DNA of 64,000 bases, taken from positions 96,519-160,518 of the forward strand of contig NZ_JAVRHV010000008.1 in assembly GCF_031846385.1 (NCBI RefSeq). Reading direction: 5' to 3'. A program made the translations under genes and the position numbers. This document shows, in pieces, positions 34,806-41,888 of the stretch. The number at the start of each line of letters is the position of its first letter. Position 1 is the first letter of the stretch. The stretch comes from Urechidicola vernalis. GTDB lineage: Bacteria; Bacteroidota; Bacteroidia; Flavobacteriales; Flavobacteriaceae. The notes under the pieces were generated by a model, which ran no database searches, had not been told where the DNA came from, and saw only the letters and a list, made by a program, of their open reading frames with translations.

Positions 34806-34924
34806 GGATTTGTAGTTGAGCGTCGAAAAGTTGAAATGTCCGCCAAAAAGAAATGCTGTTTGAGTTTTATAAAACGAGTTCATTTCTTTTAGGACATAAA
34901 ACTCATTTCGACCATCGAAAATCC
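34806..34924. repeat. Large imperfect inverted repeat, possible relic or structured element
   Basis: GGATTT at 34806 mirrors AAATCC at 34919-34924. Inside, the segment 34836-34855 pairs with 34881-34897 and TGAGTTTTAT (34861-34870) pairs with ATAAAACTCA (34896-34905), so alternative nested stems are possible. No coding potential was seen. It resembles a dispersed palindromic element but no other copy occurs in this window. Confidence 0.45.
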
Positions 34925-35024
34925 GGGACTTGATTTTTTGATTCGTTTTGCATCAAGGCAAAATGAATGGTGTCTTCTAAAATAACTGGTTTACTTATCT
35001 AATATCAAATATTTAATTTCATTA

Positions 35025-35069
35025 ATGGGCTTTATTGTAATGATGACCTTAGATGTCGGGTTGGGATAG
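35025..35069 (+). pseudogene. Remnant duplicate of the ZIP transporter 3' end
   Basis: In frame, this DNA reads GFIVMMTLDVGLG followed by a stop, identical in protein to the last 13 residues of the ZIP gene, while the DNA differs at several third codon positions (for example GTG/GTA, TTG/TTA, GTT/GTC, GGA/GGG). Upstream similarity ends abruptly. It is therefore the tail of a second, diverged ZIP allele rather than a recent copy. Confidence 0.75.
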
Positions 35070-35081
35070 GCAGGTATCACT

Positions 35082-35089
35082 TATCTTTG
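35082..35089 (+). promoter_or_regulatory. Putative promoter of the NERD gene (TATCTTTG)
   Basis: TATCTTTG matches the -7 consensus and a TTG at 35061-35063 lies 18 nt upstream, the usual -33 spacing. The TTG is inside the ZIP remnant. The start codon is 19 nt downstream. Confidence 0.6.
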
Positions 35090-35108
35090 TCTTCTCAATC
35101 AAATATTG

Positions 35109-36173
35109 ATGGCAAAGGTAATTGGTCAAATAGAATCTCTTAAAAATTTGCGTTATGAATTGGATAATAGAAATATCGACTTATTCAATTCTGTAAATGA
35201 TATCAATAAATTTAAGAGTGAATATCCTAAAAGAAAAAATGAAATAATTGAGTTTTATAAAAATGAGATTAGTTTCGAAATTCAAAACATTAATCTACGA
35301 ATAAAAGAAAATTCAAATAAAATACCGGAATTAAAGGAACAAGGAATAGAAGAACTTGACCTTAGAATTGAAAATAAGAAGAAGCATAAATCAATCCTAG
35401 AAAATAAAAAAGTTCGCGCCAATTTTATTTATAAATGGTTTCTATATTTTAAGATTAGAAATGTTCAATTAAATCTTGATCACCTTATTGAGGATTATGA
35501 TTTAATCGTTGAAAATTCATTCCGAATCTTATTACAAAAGATTCAGAAAGATTCTAAAAGAGTTGAATATCTTTCCAATAGTAGAGAGTTAGAATTAAAA
35601 ATTCGATCTAATTCACAAATTCAAAAGTTGAAAAAAGTAAGATTGGCAATTGATGAATTGAAGCCAATTATAGCGGGTGCAATTGGAGAAAGTTTGGTCG
35701 AAAAGGAGATTAGAAAACTATCAGATGAATATATTCTCATAAACAATTTCAAAGAAACATTTAATCCTCCGATTTATAACAAAAGAACTAATGACAGAAT
35801 TTATTCAATTCAAATTGACCATCTGTTAATTTCAAGATCAGGTATTTTTATATTAGAAACAAAGAATTGGAGTCAAAAATCAATAAACTCACTCAGTTTA
35901 AGATCTCCGGTTGATCAAATTCAAAGAACAAATTTTGCTATTTTTATTTTAGTTAATAATAGTCATAGTTTAAACTATCATCATTGGGGTGAAAAGCAAA
36001 TTCCTATTAGAAACGTTATTGTAATGATTAATTCTAAACCCAACCAAGAATTTAAACATGTCAAAATAAAATTATTAAGGGAATTGAATAACTATATTGA
36101 ATATTTTGACCCAATATTTTCGAATAAAGAAGTTGAAAATATAGCCAGTTCACTTAGTAATCATCAATACTAA
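35109..36173 (+). CDS. NERD-domain protein with coiled-coil N-terminus
   Basis: A 354-aa protein. I use the ATG at 35109, one codon after an in-frame TTG. Residues 1-180 are charged and helical, with coiled-coil character and one hydrophobic stretch (FIYKWFLYFKIRNV, about 100). A NERD (nuclease-related) domain follows at about 190-310: GAIGESLVEKEI, then IDHLLISRSGIFILETKNW with Asp237, Glu250 and Lys252 in the D...E-x-K arrangement of PD-(D/E)XK nucleases. NERD proteins occur in DNA processing and in some defence loci. The low-GC, Lys/Asn/Ile-rich composition and the flanking duplicated ZIP tail suggest acquisition by recombination. Function unknown. Confidence 0.82.
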   Translation: MAKVIGQIESLKNLRYELDNRNIDLFNSVNDINKFKSEYPKRKNEIIEFYKNEISFEIQNINLRIKENSNKIPELKEQGIEELDLRIENKKKHKSILENKKVRANFIYKWFLYFKIRNVQLNLDHLIEDYDLIVENSFRILLQKIQKDSKRVEYLSNSRELELKIRSNSQIQKLKKVRLAIDELKPIIAGAIGESLVEKEIRKLSDEYILINNFKETFNPPIYNKRTNDRIYSIQIDHLLISRSGIFILETKNWSQKSINSLSLRSPVDQIQRTNFAIFILVNNSHSLNYHHWGEKQIPIRNVIVMINSKPNQEFKHVKIKLLRELNNYIEYFDPIFSNKEVENIASSLSNHQY

Positions 36174-36274
36174 GTCGCCCTAATTTCTTTTTGATACTTT
36201 TTCTGTTTTGTATCGATGTAAAAGGAAAAATATTTTCTAAAATTCGTACCTTCCAAACTTTAAATTTTCAAAAA

Positions 36275-38302
36275 ATGAAACAGACCAGCTACTTACTTTT
36301 ATTCTTGTTGACTTTCAATTTTTCAATTGCACAAGAAAAACTTCCTTTTCAATCTTTAGACGTATTTGAGCTAGAATTTGCTTCTGACCCACAAATTTCA
36401 CCAGATGGAAGTCAGGTTGTTTATAAAAGAAACGGGTTTGACATTATGAAAGATAATTCAAAGGGTAATCTTTGGATACTTAATTCTGATGGTACAAATC
36501 ATAGAAAATTAACCACTCGTGAAGTTAGCGAATCACAAGCGTCTTGGTCGCCATCTTCAGATAGAATTGCATTTACAAGCAGTACTTCTGAAGGCTCTGA
36601 AATTTATATGTATTGGTTGTCATCAGGGCAAATAGCAAAACTAACGCAGTTGACAGCATCACCTGGATCATTAACTTGGAGTCCTGACGGAAAATCACTG
36701 GCATTTACTATGAAAGTTAGTGCAAAATCTCCGGTAATTGCTAAAATGCCTAAAGCCCCTAAAGGTGCTAAATGGGCAGATGCAGCCAGAATAACCGATC
36801 GATTAAAACACGAAGCAGATGGAGCAGGATATTTAAAGCCTGGCTTTACACATATTTTTACAGTTCCAGCGCAAGGTGGAAGTGCTATGCAATTAACAAG
36901 CGGGAATTTTAATCATGGTGGCGGATTGTCATTTTCATCTGACGGAAATGAAATTTATTTCTCGGCAAATAGAAATGAAAACTGGGAATATGACTTTAGA
37001 AATAGCGAGGTATATAAGGTAAATACAATTTCTAAGAAAATAATTCAATTAACCACACAGCAAGGTCCAGACCGCAGTCCAATGGTTTCTCCTAAGAATG
37101 ATTGGGTTGCGTTTTTAAGTTATGAAGATAAGGTACAAGCACATCAAACGACCTATTTAAATTTGATGAAAACGGATGGAAGCGCTAGAAAAGTGATTTC
37201 TTCGAAACTAGATAGAAACGTAAGTAATATTACTTGGGATGCTGAAGGTAAAGGATTGTATTTTACATATGATACAGAAGGGAATACGAAAATTGCCTAT
37301 ATAACAACAGGTGGAAAAATCAACAAGTTAGCCGAGAATGTTGGAGGGACTACCTTAGGTCGTCCCTATGCATCAGGTTCGTATTCGGTTTCTAATGCAG
37401 GAACCATTGTTTATACGCAATCTACTCCTGATTATCCAGCAGAATTAGCCGTAATTCAATCGAAAGGAGAAGCGAAATTAATCACAGATTTAAATAGTGA
37501 TATTTTAGACCAACGTGAGTTGGGGCAAGTAGAAGAAGTTTGGTACACTTCATCATACGATCAGAGAAAAGTTCAAGGATGGATTGTAAAACCACCACAA
37601 TATGATGCTTCTAAAAAATATCCGATTTTGGTAGAAAATCATGGTGGCCCTATCTTAAACTATGGTGATCGTTTCAGTGCCGAAATGCAATTATATGCCG
37701 CAGCAGGTTATGTGGTGTTTTATCCAAATCCTAGAGGTAGTACTAGTTACGGTGAAGAGTTTGCCAACTTATTATACAATAACTACCCTGGTCAAGATTA
37801 TGACGATGTAATGGACGGTGTAGATTATCTAATTGAAAAAGGCATTGCCGATGAGAACGAATTGTATGTTACCGGTGGAAGTGCTGGTGGAATTATGACA
37901 GCATGGATTATTGGAAAGAACAACCGATTTAAAGCAGCAGTAGTGGCTAAACCAGTTATGAACTGGATTTCTAAAACATTGGTGGCCGATAATTATTATG
38001 GATATGCGAATTCTAGATATCCTGGTCAACCTTGGGAAAATTTTGAAATCTATTGGAAGTTTTCACCAATTTCTTTGGTTGGAAATATAGAAACACCGAC
38101 CATGGTTATGGTGGGAATGAATGATTTAAGAACACCACCAAGTGAAGCCAAACAACTATATCATGCGCTAAAACTGCGTAAAATTGAAACTGTTTTGGTA
38201 GAGATTCCTGGTGCATCGCACGGTATTGCTCGCAGACCAAGTAATTTAATTAGTAAAATAGCGCACACCTTGGCTTGGTTTGAAAAGTATAGAGGGAAAT
38301 AA
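36275..38302 (+). CDS. S9 family peptidase (acylaminoacyl-peptidase-like)
   Basis: A 675-aa exported serine peptidase. I start at ATG 36275 because it gives a clean signal peptide (MKQTSYLLLFLLTFNFSIAQ); an upstream in-frame extension is not supported. A WD40/TolB-like propeller (about 40-400) precedes the alpha/beta hydrolase, with nucleophile GGSAGG (Ser about 536), acid in VGMNDLRTPP and His in GASHGIARRP. Related to the peptidase at 15944 by family but only distantly similar. It is probably periplasmic and cleaves small peptides. The gene is followed by a REP-like palindrome that separates it from the convergent small gene. Confidence 0.93.
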   Translation: MKQTSYLLLFLLTFNFSIAQEKLPFQSLDVFELEFASDPQISPDGSQVVYKRNGFDIMKDNSKGNLWILNSDGTNHRKLTTREVSESQASWSPSSDRIAFTSSTSEGSEIYMYWLSSGQIAKLTQLTASPGSLTWSPDGKSLAFTMKVSAKSPVIAKMPKAPKGAKWADAARITDRLKHEADGAGYLKPGFTHIFTVPAQGGSAMQLTSGNFNHGGGLSFSSDGNEIYFSANRNENWEYDFRNSEVYKVNTISKKIIQLTTQQGPDRSPMVSPKNDWVAFLSYEDKVQAHQTTYLNLMKTDGSARKVISSKLDRNVSNITWDAEGKGLYFTYDTEGNTKIAYITTGGKINKLAENVGGTTLGRPYASGSYSVSNAGTIVYTQSTPDYPAELAVIQSKGEAKLITDLNSDILDQRELGQVEEVWYTSSYDQRKVQGWIVKPPQYDASKKYPILVENHGGPILNYGDRFSAEMQLYAAAGYVVFYPNPRGSTSYGEEFANLLYNNYPGQDYDDVMDGVDYLIEKGIADENELYVTGGSAGGIMTAWIIGKNNRFKAAVVAKPVMNWISKTLVADNYYGYANSRYPGQPWENFEIYWKFSPISLVGNIETPTMVMVGMNDLRTPPSEAKQLYHALKLRKIETVLVEIPGASHGIARRPSNLISKIAHTLAWFEKYRGK

Positions 38303-38311
38303 TTGATTCGA

Positions 38312-38394
38312 TTGTCATTCTGAACAAGGAAACCGACTTCCTGTGTGAAGAATCTTAACGATTAAGAGATCCTTCGACTGCGCTCAGGATGACA
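38312..38394. repeat. REP-like interspersed palindrome between convergent genes
   Basis: The left end TTGTCATTCTGAAC and the right end GCTCAGGATGACAG are inverted relatives (10 of 12 core bases), with GTGAAGAATCTTAACG inside. It lies between the ends of two convergent genes and could act as a bidirectional transcription end. Confidence 0.75.
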
Positions 38395-38403
38395 GAAAAA
38401 CAT

Positions 38404-38535
38404 TTAATGACAACCACAAGAATCTTCACCACAAGATTTTGTGGTTTTCTTGCTTTTAAAGAAGTACTTTTTTACTAAAAAACCAACTGCTAAAGCAACG
38501 GTAATAAATACTAGTATTTGTTGAAATAATTCCAT
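38404..38535 (-). CDS. FeoB-associated Cys-rich membrane protein
   Basis: A 43-codon gene: one transmembrane helix (LVFITVALAVGFLVKKYFF, residues about 8-26) and a short cytoplasmic tail ending SCGEDSCGCH, with three Cys and one His. This is the layout of the small FeoB-associated Cys-rich protein family that accompanies bacterial ferrous iron transporters, possibly binding Fe2+. It is unusual in being 8 kb away from feoAB and convergent with a peptidase gene. Start and stop are unambiguous; family call rests on architecture. Confidence 0.82.
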   Translation of the reverse strand: MELFQQILVFITVALAVGFLVKKYFFKSKKTTKSCGEDSCGCH

Positions 38536-38625
38536 CTATGCATTCGTCGTTTTAAAATGCGAAAAATATCATGCAAAGATAATCATTATTATGGTGGCGT
38601 CCATTTTAATAAGTAATTTTGAGCT

Positions 38626-39786
38626 ATGAACTTTCCGAATAGGATACATAAAAAACTTATACAACGCACTGAATCAAACTCACTGCGAAGTTTGAAAACC
38701 CAAAATGATTTGATAGATTTTTCATCTAATGATTATTTGGGATTTGCACAATCAAACGAGTTACATAAAAACGCTATTCAAATTTTAAATGAGAAGCAAC
38801 ATAAAAACGGAACTACAGGTTCTCGTTTGCTTTCAGGCAATAATAGTTTACATGAAGAGGTTGAGCAACAATTAGCAACTTTTTTTAATGCTGAATCTGG
38901 ACTGCTTTTTAATTCAGGTTATGATGCCAATGTTGGTTTATTCTCATCTGTTTTGCAGAGAGGAGATCTTATTTTTTACGACGAACTCATTCATGCTTCG
39001 ATTAGAGATGGGATACAAATGAGCAATGCTAAGGCTAGTAAGTTTGGACATAATGATTTAATTGATTTAGAAAAAAAGTTGTCTGTTCGAGCGGAGTCGA
39101 GAACTCAAGAAAACGAAATATATATTGTAACCGAATCAGTTTTCTCAATGGATGGAGATTCACCAGATTTGAAGGGTATTTCAGAATTATGTGAAAAATA
39201 CAATGCACACTTGATTGTAGACGAGGCACATGCTACAGGTGTTTTTGGAAAAAATGGTGAAGGCTTACTTCAACAATACGATTTGGAGCATAATGTTTTT
39301 GCAAGAATCCACACCTTTGGTAAAGCAATAGGTTGTCATGGTGCTGTTGTTTTAGGTTCTAATGAGTTAAAAAACTATCTCATCAATTTTGCAAGAAGTT
39401 TTATCTATACTACGGCAATTCCATTGCATACCGTGGCGAGTATAAAAGTTGCGATTGAAGAACTTGTCATTTTAGGGAATGCGGAAGAATCTCCCTTGTT
39501 AAAACTTAGAACGAACATAAATTATTTCAATCAACAACTGAAGGACACCAATCACAAATTAAATTTTGTAGATAGCACTTCGGCTATTCATTGCTGCGTA
39601 ATTTCGGGGAATGCTAAAGTAAAAACCATAGCCTCTCAGGTACAAGATAAAGGCTATGATGTAAAGCCAATTTTATCGCCAACAGTACCTTTGGGAGAAG
39701 AGCGCCTAAGAATTTGTTTGCATAGTTATAATTCTATCCAAGAAATAGATGAAATCTTAAATCTACTTGGTACTTTTGCAGGCTAA
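38626..39786 (+). CDS. bioF: 8-amino-7-oxononanoate synthase BioF
   Basis: BioF condenses pimeloyl-(ACP or CoA) with L-alanine, the first step of biotin ring assembly. The 386-aa PLP enzyme shows FSSNDYLGFAQS, GTTGSRLLSGNNSLHEEVE, the DEAHATGVFGKNGEG cofactor segment and the Schiff-base Lys in HTFGKAIG (Lys233). Residues 153-161 (SVRAESRTQ), in a surface segment before NEIYIV, are encoded by a REP-like palindrome and look like an insertion relative to the family. It leads the biotin locus; bioD follows after 78 nt. A TAATTTTG sequence lies so close to the ATG (38614-38621) that it is doubtful as a promoter. Confidence 0.94.
   Translation: MNFPNRIHKKLIQRTESNSLRSLKTQNDLIDFSSNDYLGFAQSNELHKNAIQILNEKQHKNGTTGSRLLSGNNSLHEEVEQQLATFFNAESGLLFNSGYDANVGLFSSVLQRGDLIFYDELIHASIRDGIQMSNAKASKFGHNDLIDLEKKLSVRAESRTQENEIYIVTESVFSMDGDSPDLKGISELCEKYNAHLIVDEAHATGVFGKNGEGLLQQYDLEHNVFARIHTFGKAIGCHGAVVLGSNELKNYLINFARSFIYTTAIPLHTVASIKVAIEELVILGNAEESPLLKLRTNINYFNQQLKDTNHKLNFVDSTSAIHCCVISGNAKVKTIASQVQDKGYDVKPILSPTVPLGEERLRICLHSYNSIQEIDEILNLLGTFAG
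39085..39105. repeat. REP-like palindrome translated inside bioF
   Basis: The sequence TTCGAGCGGAGTCGAGAA, with TCGA at both stem edges, is the same motif as the intergenic copy at 41822-41840, and is read in frame as part of BioF. Confidence 0.7.
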
Positions 39787-39815
39787 ATGTCATGTTGAGC
39801 ACAGTCGAAACATCA
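39787..39815. repeat. REP-like palindrome between bioF and bioD
   Basis: ATGTCATGTTGAGCACAGTCGAAACATCA follows the bioF stop directly; ATGTT and AACAT form the outer stem. It is a short variant of the interspersed family in this window. Confidence 0.65.
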
Positions 39816-39864
39816 CATAAATACATTGAATTAAAAATCAATTTTGAATAAGTAGGAAGGAATT

Positions 39865-40485
39865 ATGTCGAAAAATTATTTCATAACTGGTATCTCTACA
39901 GAAGTTGGCAAAACGGTTGCATCAGCAATAGTAACAGAGGCCTTGCAAGCAGATTACTTTAAGCCAGTACAAGCGGGTGAATTGGATAATTGCGATACTA
40001 AAAAAGTGTCAGAATTGGTGTCTAATTCAACTTCAACATTTCATCCAAATTCATTTGCTTTAAACACGCCAATGAGTCCACATGCAGCTGCAGAAATTGA
40101 CGGAATTGAAATTACGTTAGATAAAGTTAGCCGCCCAGAAACAACAAATAATCTAGTTATTGAAGGAGCTGGAGGTTTGTTAGTTCCCATTAATAATAAT
40201 GACACAATTTTAGATTTAATTGAGTCTTCCGATAAAATAATTGTAGTGTCTAGACATTATTTAGGCAGTATCAATCACTCCTTGCTTACAATTAAATTAT
40301 TGCAAGAAAAAGGGTTCGATGTTTCAGTGATTTTTAGTGGAGATGAGCATCCAACAACGGAGTCCATCATTCAAAAGATGACAGGAGTTTCAATTATTGG
40401 TAGAATAAATGAAGAGGAGTATTTTGATAAGACAGTGGTTAAAAAATACGCTGATTTATTTAGAGATAAATTAATTGAATTATAG
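39865..40485 (+). CDS. bioD: Dethiobiotin synthetase BioD
   Basis: BioD closes the ureido ring of dethiobiotin using CO2 and ATP. The 206-aa protein has the modified P-loop GISTEVGKTVAS (residues 8-19), YFKPVQAGE with the substrate Lys, the SPHAAAEIDG segment and EGAGGLLVPI. Gap of 45 nt to the ATG of bioA. Secure. Confidence 0.95.
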   Translation: MSKNYFITGISTEVGKTVASAIVTEALQADYFKPVQAGELDNCDTKKVSELVSNSTSTFHPNSFALNTPMSPHAAAEIDGIEITLDKVSRPETTNNLVIEGAGGLLVPINNNDTILDLIESSDKIIVVSRHYLGSINHSLLTIKLLQEKGFDVSVIFSGDEHPTTESIIQKMTGVSIIGRINEEEYFDKTVVKKYADLFRDKLIEL

Positions 40486-40530
40486 TAGATATAACTGCGT
40501 AGCATTGATATCGAAACAGAATTGAAGAAG

Positions 40531-41796
40531 ATGAGTTTACAAGAAAGAGATAAAAAACACCTGTGGCACCCGTTAACACAGCATAAAATTCACCCAAACC
40601 ATTTGCCAATAGTTTCGGCCAAAGGTTGTATTCTTACGGATGATAAAGGAAATGAATATATCGACGCTATTGCATCTTGGTATACATGTATGTATGGGCA
40701 TTGCAACGAGTTTATCACCTCTAAAGTTAAGGAAGGCCTAGATACCTTAGATCAGGTTGTTTTTAGCGGATATACACACAAACCAGCAATTGAATTGTCA
40801 GAAGCTCTGATGGATATTTTACCCAAGAATCAGCAAAAGATTTTCTTTTCTGATAATGGTTCTACGTCTGTAGATGTTGCCATAAAAATGGCATTGCAAT
40901 ATCATTTCAATCAAGGAGAAAAAAGAGGAAAGATTGTTGCATTAGAAGGGGGCTTTCATGGAGATACATTTGGAGCGATGTCCGTTTCTGGGTTGTCGGT
41001 TTATAATGGTCCATTTGAAGATTTCTTTATAGATGTAGCACGAATTCCCATTCCAAATAAAGACAATATTCAAGTTGTAATAGATCAATTTGAAACATTG
41101 GTTAAAAATGAAAATGTTGCGGCCTTTATTTTTGAGCCCTTGGTACAAGGTGCTTCTGCAATGTATATGTACGATGCACATTTATTAGATGAATTAATTG
41201 CTATTGCTCATGAAAACGGGGTGGTTACTATAGCTGATGAAGTAATGACCGGATTCGGAAAAACGGGAAAAAACTTTGCTTCTGAACATTTAAACAACAA
41301 ACCTGAAATTATTTGTTTATCAAAATCTCTTACTGGAGGAATAGCCCCAATGGCTTTAACCACTTGTTCTCAGAAAATATATGATGCATTTTATGCAGAT
41401 GAAATTGGCAAAGGCTTCTTTCATGGCCATACGTATTCGGCAAATCCGTTGGCATGTAATGCCGCTTTGGCAAGTATGAAATTATTGCAAACGGAAGAAA
41501 TGCAAGAAAACATTCAACGTGTGATCCAATCGCATAAAGAATTTAATACAAAAGTTAAAGACCATCCTAAAGTAAAAAGCACACGCCAATTAGGAATTAT
41601 CTTTGCCTTGGATTTAAATATTGAAATGGAACGTTACGGAAATCTGCGAGATAAATTGTTTCAGCATTTTATGAGAACAGGTGTTTTTCTACGACCGTTA
41701 GGCAATACGATTTACATTTTGGCGCCATTTACAATTTCGAAGAGTGAACTGCAAAAAGTGTATAAAAGCATTGAGCAGGCATTGGAAATAGTGTAG
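40531..41796 (+). CDS. bioA: Adenosylmethionine-8-amino-7-oxononanoate aminotransferase BioA
   Basis: BioA converts 8-amino-7-oxononanoate to 7,8-diaminononanoate with SAM as amino donor. I use the ATG at 40531, three codons after an in-frame TTG, giving 421 aa. Visible are HLWHPLTQHK, the SWYTCMYGHC substrate region, GGFHGDTFGAMSVSG, DEVMTGFGKTG, and the PLP Lys in CLSKSLTGG (Lys265). It is followed by a REP-like palindrome and the ketoacyl synthase gene. Secure. Confidence 0.96.
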   Translation: MSLQERDKKHLWHPLTQHKIHPNHLPIVSAKGCILTDDKGNEYIDAIASWYTCMYGHCNEFITSKVKEGLDTLDQVVFSGYTHKPAIELSEALMDILPKNQQKIFFSDNGSTSVDVAIKMALQYHFNQGEKRGKIVALEGGFHGDTFGAMSVSGLSVYNGPFEDFFIDVARIPIPNKDNIQVVIDQFETLVKNENVAAFIFEPLVQGASAMYMYDAHLLDELIAIAHENGVVTIADEVMTGFGKTGKNFASEHLNNKPEIICLSKSLTGGIAPMALTTCSQKIYDAFYADEIGKGFFHGHTYSANPLACNAALASMKLLQTEEMQENIQRVIQSHKEFNTKVKDHPKVKSTRQLGIIFALDLNIEMERYGNLRDKLFQHFMRTGVFLRPLGNTIYILAPFTISKSELQKVYKSIEQALEIV

Positions 41797-41815
41797 TTTT
41801 GTCTTAAATTTTTTA

Positions 41816-41844
41816 TTGTCATTTCGAGCGGAGTCGAGAAATCT
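41816..41844. repeat. REP-like palindrome between bioA and the ketoacyl synthase gene
   Basis: TTGTCATTTCGAGCGGAGTCGAGAAATCT; the core ATTTCGAGC...TCGAGAAAT is a stem-loop. The core is shared with the copy translated in bioF. Confidence 0.75.
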
Positions 41845-41888
41845 TTCCATCTAAAAATAAATGCCGAATTAATCAGTGAGACAGATCC

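Larger units (their letters stand above)
34582..35108. other. 527-nt scarred non-coding region between ZIP gene and NERD gene
   Basis: No gene is supported here. The region holds a 9-bp hairpin ATCTTTTTG/CAAAAAGAT (34622-34645), a large imperfect inverted repeat of about 119 nt (34806-34924) with nested arms TGAGTTTTAT/ATAAAACTCA and ATGTCC...AAATG/CATTTC...GGACAT, a remnant copy of the ZIP gene 3' end (35025-35069), and a promoter for the next gene. Confidence 0.65.

Noticed and set aside
34582..35030. A coding gene or intact insertion sequence between ZIP and NERD
   Set aside because: No long frame, no transposase motif, no terminal repeats with target duplication; only nested palindromes and a ZIP remnant.
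36191..36274. N-terminal extension of the second S9 peptidase
   Set aside because: It places 28 extra residues before a perfect signal peptide and has no family match.
38614..38621. TAATTTTG as the bioF promoter
   Set aside because: It ends 4 nt before the ATG, so the transcript would start at or inside the codon; not enough support.
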